The notes below the pieces were generated by a model. The model saw only the letters and a list, made by a program, of their open reading frames with translations. It was not told where the DNA came from and did no database searches. Positions 53,988 to 56,228 of a stretch of 56,228 bases of DNA are shown in pieces (within the stretch, counting starts at the first letter, position 1; the number at the start of each line of letters is the position of its first letter). Source of the stretch: Methylobacterium sp. (GTDB lineage Bacteria > Pseudomonadota > Alphaproteobacteria > Rhizobiales > Beijerinckiaceae); contig PNLY01000025.1 in assembly GCA_013823325.1 (NCBI GenBank), positions 1 to 56,228 of the forward strand, given 5' to 3'. The position numbers and the translations under genes are program-made.

Positions 53988-55838
53988 CTAGCGCGGCTGC
54001 AGCCCGGCCTGGCCGAGCGCGGCCAGGATGCGGTCGATGACGGGCGACGAGAACCCTTTGCGGGTCAGGAAGAGCCGTGCATCGAGGGCAAAGAGCGGTT
54101 CGGCCTGCCCCAGCATCCGCAGGGCCTCCTCCAGCCCGTCCCGGTCGTCGGCGGCTGCACTCGCCACCGCCCGCGCAACCAGGGCAAGCGGGGTCTCCTC
54201 CCCTTTGATCAGGGAAGCCTGGTTGTCCGCCAGCTTGTTCGCGCCGGTCAGATAGGCCGCGAAATAGAGAAAGACGTCATACCAGGAGGGGCGACCATTG
54301 CTCAGCGCGACGGCGCGCTCGAGCAAGGGCAGCCCTTCGGCCGCCCGGTCGAGCTGGACATAGCGCGCCCCGAGATCGGCCATGATGTCGGGATCGTAGG
54401 GATTGCGCGTCAGAGCTTCGCGGCCGGATTTCAGGGCTTCCTCGGTCATGCCACGCAGGAACTGCGCCTCCATCAGCGCCTGATGCGCCCGCGCGCTCGC
54501 CGGCGCCAGCCTCACCGCAGTGACCGCGGCAGCCAGGGCCCGGTCGAGCGGCGAGCCGGACCGGGCGTTCAGGCCGGAAGCGTATTCATCCGCGGTCAGC
54601 AGCGCCAGATGCGACCAGGCCGGATGGAAGTCGGGATCGCGCGCGACCAGCGCATCGAGGCAGTTGCGCGCGGCGAGATGGTCGTCCGCCTTCATATGCC
54701 GGCGGAAATTGAGTGCCTGGTAGATGCAGGCGATGCCGGGCGGCAGCGTCGCCAATCGGAGGTCAGCATGCAGGATGCCGAAGGGTTGGGCGAGCCGGAT
54801 CGCCACGCTCTGTGCCAGTTGGCGCAGCTCGGTGCCGTCGCTCACGGCCGCCAGGCTGCGCGCGCCGGAGGTGGTCCAGACCACGCGCCCGTCCTTCGCT
54901 GCACTCAGCCGCACGAAACCTTCAATGTTGTCGCCCGCTCGCGAGGTGTTGAGGGTCAGGACGTAGTCGGCCCCCTCCTCCGGCCGCAGCGCCGGGCCCG
55001 GCGACTTGACCACGAGCAGGTCGTCGAAACGAGCCATGGTGTCGACGAGATGGCGCATGAACAGCCGCGCCGCATCTTCGACGGCAGGATCGGCGATGTC
55101 GCCGGCGATCACGACGGCTACCACTGGCAAACTGGCCGGCGCCGGGATCGGCTCCGCAGGCTGCACCGAGGCGGACTGCTCGGGCAGGCTGGAGGCAGCG
55201 GGCCGCGGCGTCTGCGTGTCCGCGCTCGACATGGCCACGCTCGACTCCGGCGCAGGGCCGCCTCGATACCAGGCCATGAACGCGGCCGCGACGCTCAGAA
55301 TCAGCGCAAGCGCCACATAGGCCCAGACGCGCCCTCGCCTCGCAGTGGCGGGCGCGGGTGGGGCCGGCTCGACAGCAAGGGCGGCCGGCTCCTGCTCCGG
55401 GAAGCCGCATCGTGTGAAGTTCGGAACATAGGCGCCGACGGGGATCGTGATCCGCAGGGGATCGCGCACGCCCTCGGCGGCGAAATAGAGATTGAGCGCC
55501 TTGCGCAGGCGACCGGCCTCGACGCGCACGATCGGGTCCGATTGCGGATCGAACTCGGCTGGCCGCCCGAACGCCTCGACCGCGATGGTATAGCCCTTGA
55601 GCTCACTGGCGCGACCGGCCAGCGCCTGCTCGACGACATAGCTCAGGAAGGCGGTCAACTGTGGCGCGCTGCGGAAGATATCGGATGCGAGGACGCGTTC
55701 GAGCTGCGCACGGATATCCTCCGGCGCGATTGGCTCGCTCCCATCCCGACCGGCGACGCCTTGAATCATCGGGGCGTAGTCCAGTGTTACCCCCTTGTTC
55801 AGACTACGCCAGAAACGACGTAACGTCACCTGCCCCAT
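53988..55838 (-). CDS. Membrane-anchored regulator-like protein with TPR repeats
   Basis: 616 residues from ATG 55838, or 593 from ATG 55769. Residues about 40-142 (IRAQLERVLASDIFRSAPQ, FDPQSDPIVRVEAGRLRKAL, ITIPVGAYVPNF) form a compact conserved domain that I recall at the N-terminus of alphaproteobacterial TPR and adenylate-cyclase-like proteins; it may bind DNA or effectors, which is not proven. One transmembrane helix follows (about 172-190), then a Pro/Ser-rich linker, a domain with VVAVVIAGDIADPAVEDAARLF resembling TolB-like cyclase-associated parts, and a TPR array from about 450 to the end. It is divergent from the aminotransferase gene. Confidence 0.7.
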   Translation of the reverse strand: MGQVTLRRFWRSLNKGVTLDYAPMIQGVAGRDGSEPIAPEDIRAQLERVLASDIFRSAPQLTAFLSYVVEQALAGRASELKGYTIAVEAFGRPAEFDPQSDPIVRVEAGRLRKALNLYFAAEGVRDPLRITIPVGAYVPNFTRCGFPEQEPAALAVEPAPPAPATARRGRVWAYVALALILSVAAAFMAWYRGGPAPESSVAMSSADTQTPRPAASSLPEQSASVQPAEPIPAPASLPVVAVVIAGDIADPAVEDAARLFMRHLVDTMARFDDLLVVKSPGPALRPEEGADYVLTLNTSRAGDNIEGFVRLSAAKDGRVVWTTSGARSLAAVSDGTELRQLAQSVAIRLAQPFGILHADLRLATLPPGIACIYQALNFRRHMKADDHLAARNCLDALVARDPDFHPAWSHLALLTADEYASGLNARSGSPLDRALAAAVTAVRLAPASARAHQALMEAQFLRGMTEEALKSGREALTRNPYDPDIMADLGARYVQLDRAAEGLPLLERAVALSNGRPSWYDVFLYFAAYLTGANKLADNQASLIKGEETPLALVARAVASAAADDRDGLEEALRMLGQAEPLFALDARLFLTRKGFSSPVIDRILAALGQAGLQPR

Positions 55839-55950
55839 GCGGCTGGCTGCCGCTCGCCGGACGCAGGCATGCCCCGAGCCGGCGTGGATTTACAGCCCCG
55901 ACCGCGCTGCTAGGTTGAGGAAGCCTTAAAACCCAAAACGGGACCGGATC

Positions 55951-56228
55951 ATGACCTCTGCGCCGAGCGCCATCAGCTCCCCGAACGATCTCGAAGCCTA
56001 TTGGATGCCGTTCACGGCGAACCGTTCGTTCAAGCAGAACCCGCGCATGGTCGCCCGCGCCGAGGGCATGTTCTACTACACGCCCGAGGGCAAGCCGGTG
56101 ATGGACGGCACTGCCGGCCTGTGGTGCTGCAACGCCGGCCATGCCCGCGAGCCGATCATCCAGGCGATCCAGGCGCAGGCGCGCGAGCTCGACTACGCTC
56201 CGTCCTTCCAATACGGCCACCCCAAGGT
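55951..56228 (+). CDS. Omega-amino acid:pyruvate aminotransferase, 5' part only
   Basis: The first 92 residues are in the window: MTSAPSAISSPNDLEAYWMP, then FTANRSFKQNPRMVARAEGM, YYTPEGKPVMDGTAGLWCCN and AGHAREPIIQAIQAQARELD. The WMPFTANRxFK and DGTAGLWCCNAGH patterns are typical of class III PLP aminotransferases of the beta-alanine:pyruvate type. The PLP-binding lysine lies outside the window. GGGA lies before the ATG. It is divergent from the TPR regulator gene, which may act on it (inference from position). Confidence 0.9.
   Translation, partial: MTSAPSAISSPNDLEAYWMPFTANRSFKQNPRMVARAEGMFYYTPEGKPVMDGTAGLWCCNAGHAREPIIQAIQAQARELDYAPSFQYGHPK

Overview
The window is GC-rich, densely packed chromosomal DNA from an alphaproteobacterium, most likely Hyphomicrobiales and probably Bosea or a close relative. 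This rests on protein recognition and gene order: DUF4170, DUF2093, DUF6101-like, DUF2019 and TIGR01459 proteins, divergent xseA/purD, and the order ribF-ileS-lspA-M16-M16-mutL. It was not checked by any search. No rRNA, tRNA, CRISPR array, transposase or prophage was seen.

Layout. 1-9 kb: the 3' end of an autotransporter, a flavin monooxygenase-like enzyme, ispH-thrB-rnhA on the minus strand, then a KefB-type antiporter, a MATE exporter and a DUF937 protein. 9-12.5 kb: a chemoreceptor and a divergent DUF1127/LysR pair. 12.5-15 kb: a minus-strand Flp/Tad group (a 57-aa Flp pilin, a TadG-like protein with a large beta-rich C-terminal domain, and two TadE-like minor pilins) with no assembly machinery nearby. 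15-18.8 kb: two glutamate-cysteine-ligase-fold enzymes and rsmE. 19-26 kb: ubiA, then a lipid A/Kdo envelope operon (inositol-phosphatase family, DUF4170, lysophospholipid acyltransferase-like, waaA, lpxK). 26-34.6 kb: hydrolases, xseA/purD, a protein with the full active site of fluoroacetate dehalogenase, a patatin, an ArsR regulator divergent from a TauE/SafE permease, and a small M15 peptidase. 35-50.8 kb: RNA-modification and housekeeping genes (tadA, a RluB-type synthase with very long arginine/glycine-rich tails, rsmD, mutL, two M16 peptidases, lspA, ileS, ribF, a MaoC hydratase). 51-56.2 kb: cheY, a HAD phosphatase, a degenerate EAL protein, a membrane-anchored TPR regulator, and the start of an omega-aminotransferase.

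The clearest accessory island is 38.84-40.12 kb, between rsmD and mutL. It holds a GIY-YIG nuclease gene bracketed on both sides by copies of one long palindromic repeat, then a 5'-truncated nuclease-toxin-like tail translationally coupled to a DUF2019 probable immunity gene. The repeat/GIY-YIG/repeat arrangement resembles REP-associated transposase (RAYT) units but with a different nuclease family, and is the best candidate here for an undescribed system.

Start codons were chosen from family alignment in memory and visible Shine-Dalgarno sequences. Several genes start at GTG or TTG.
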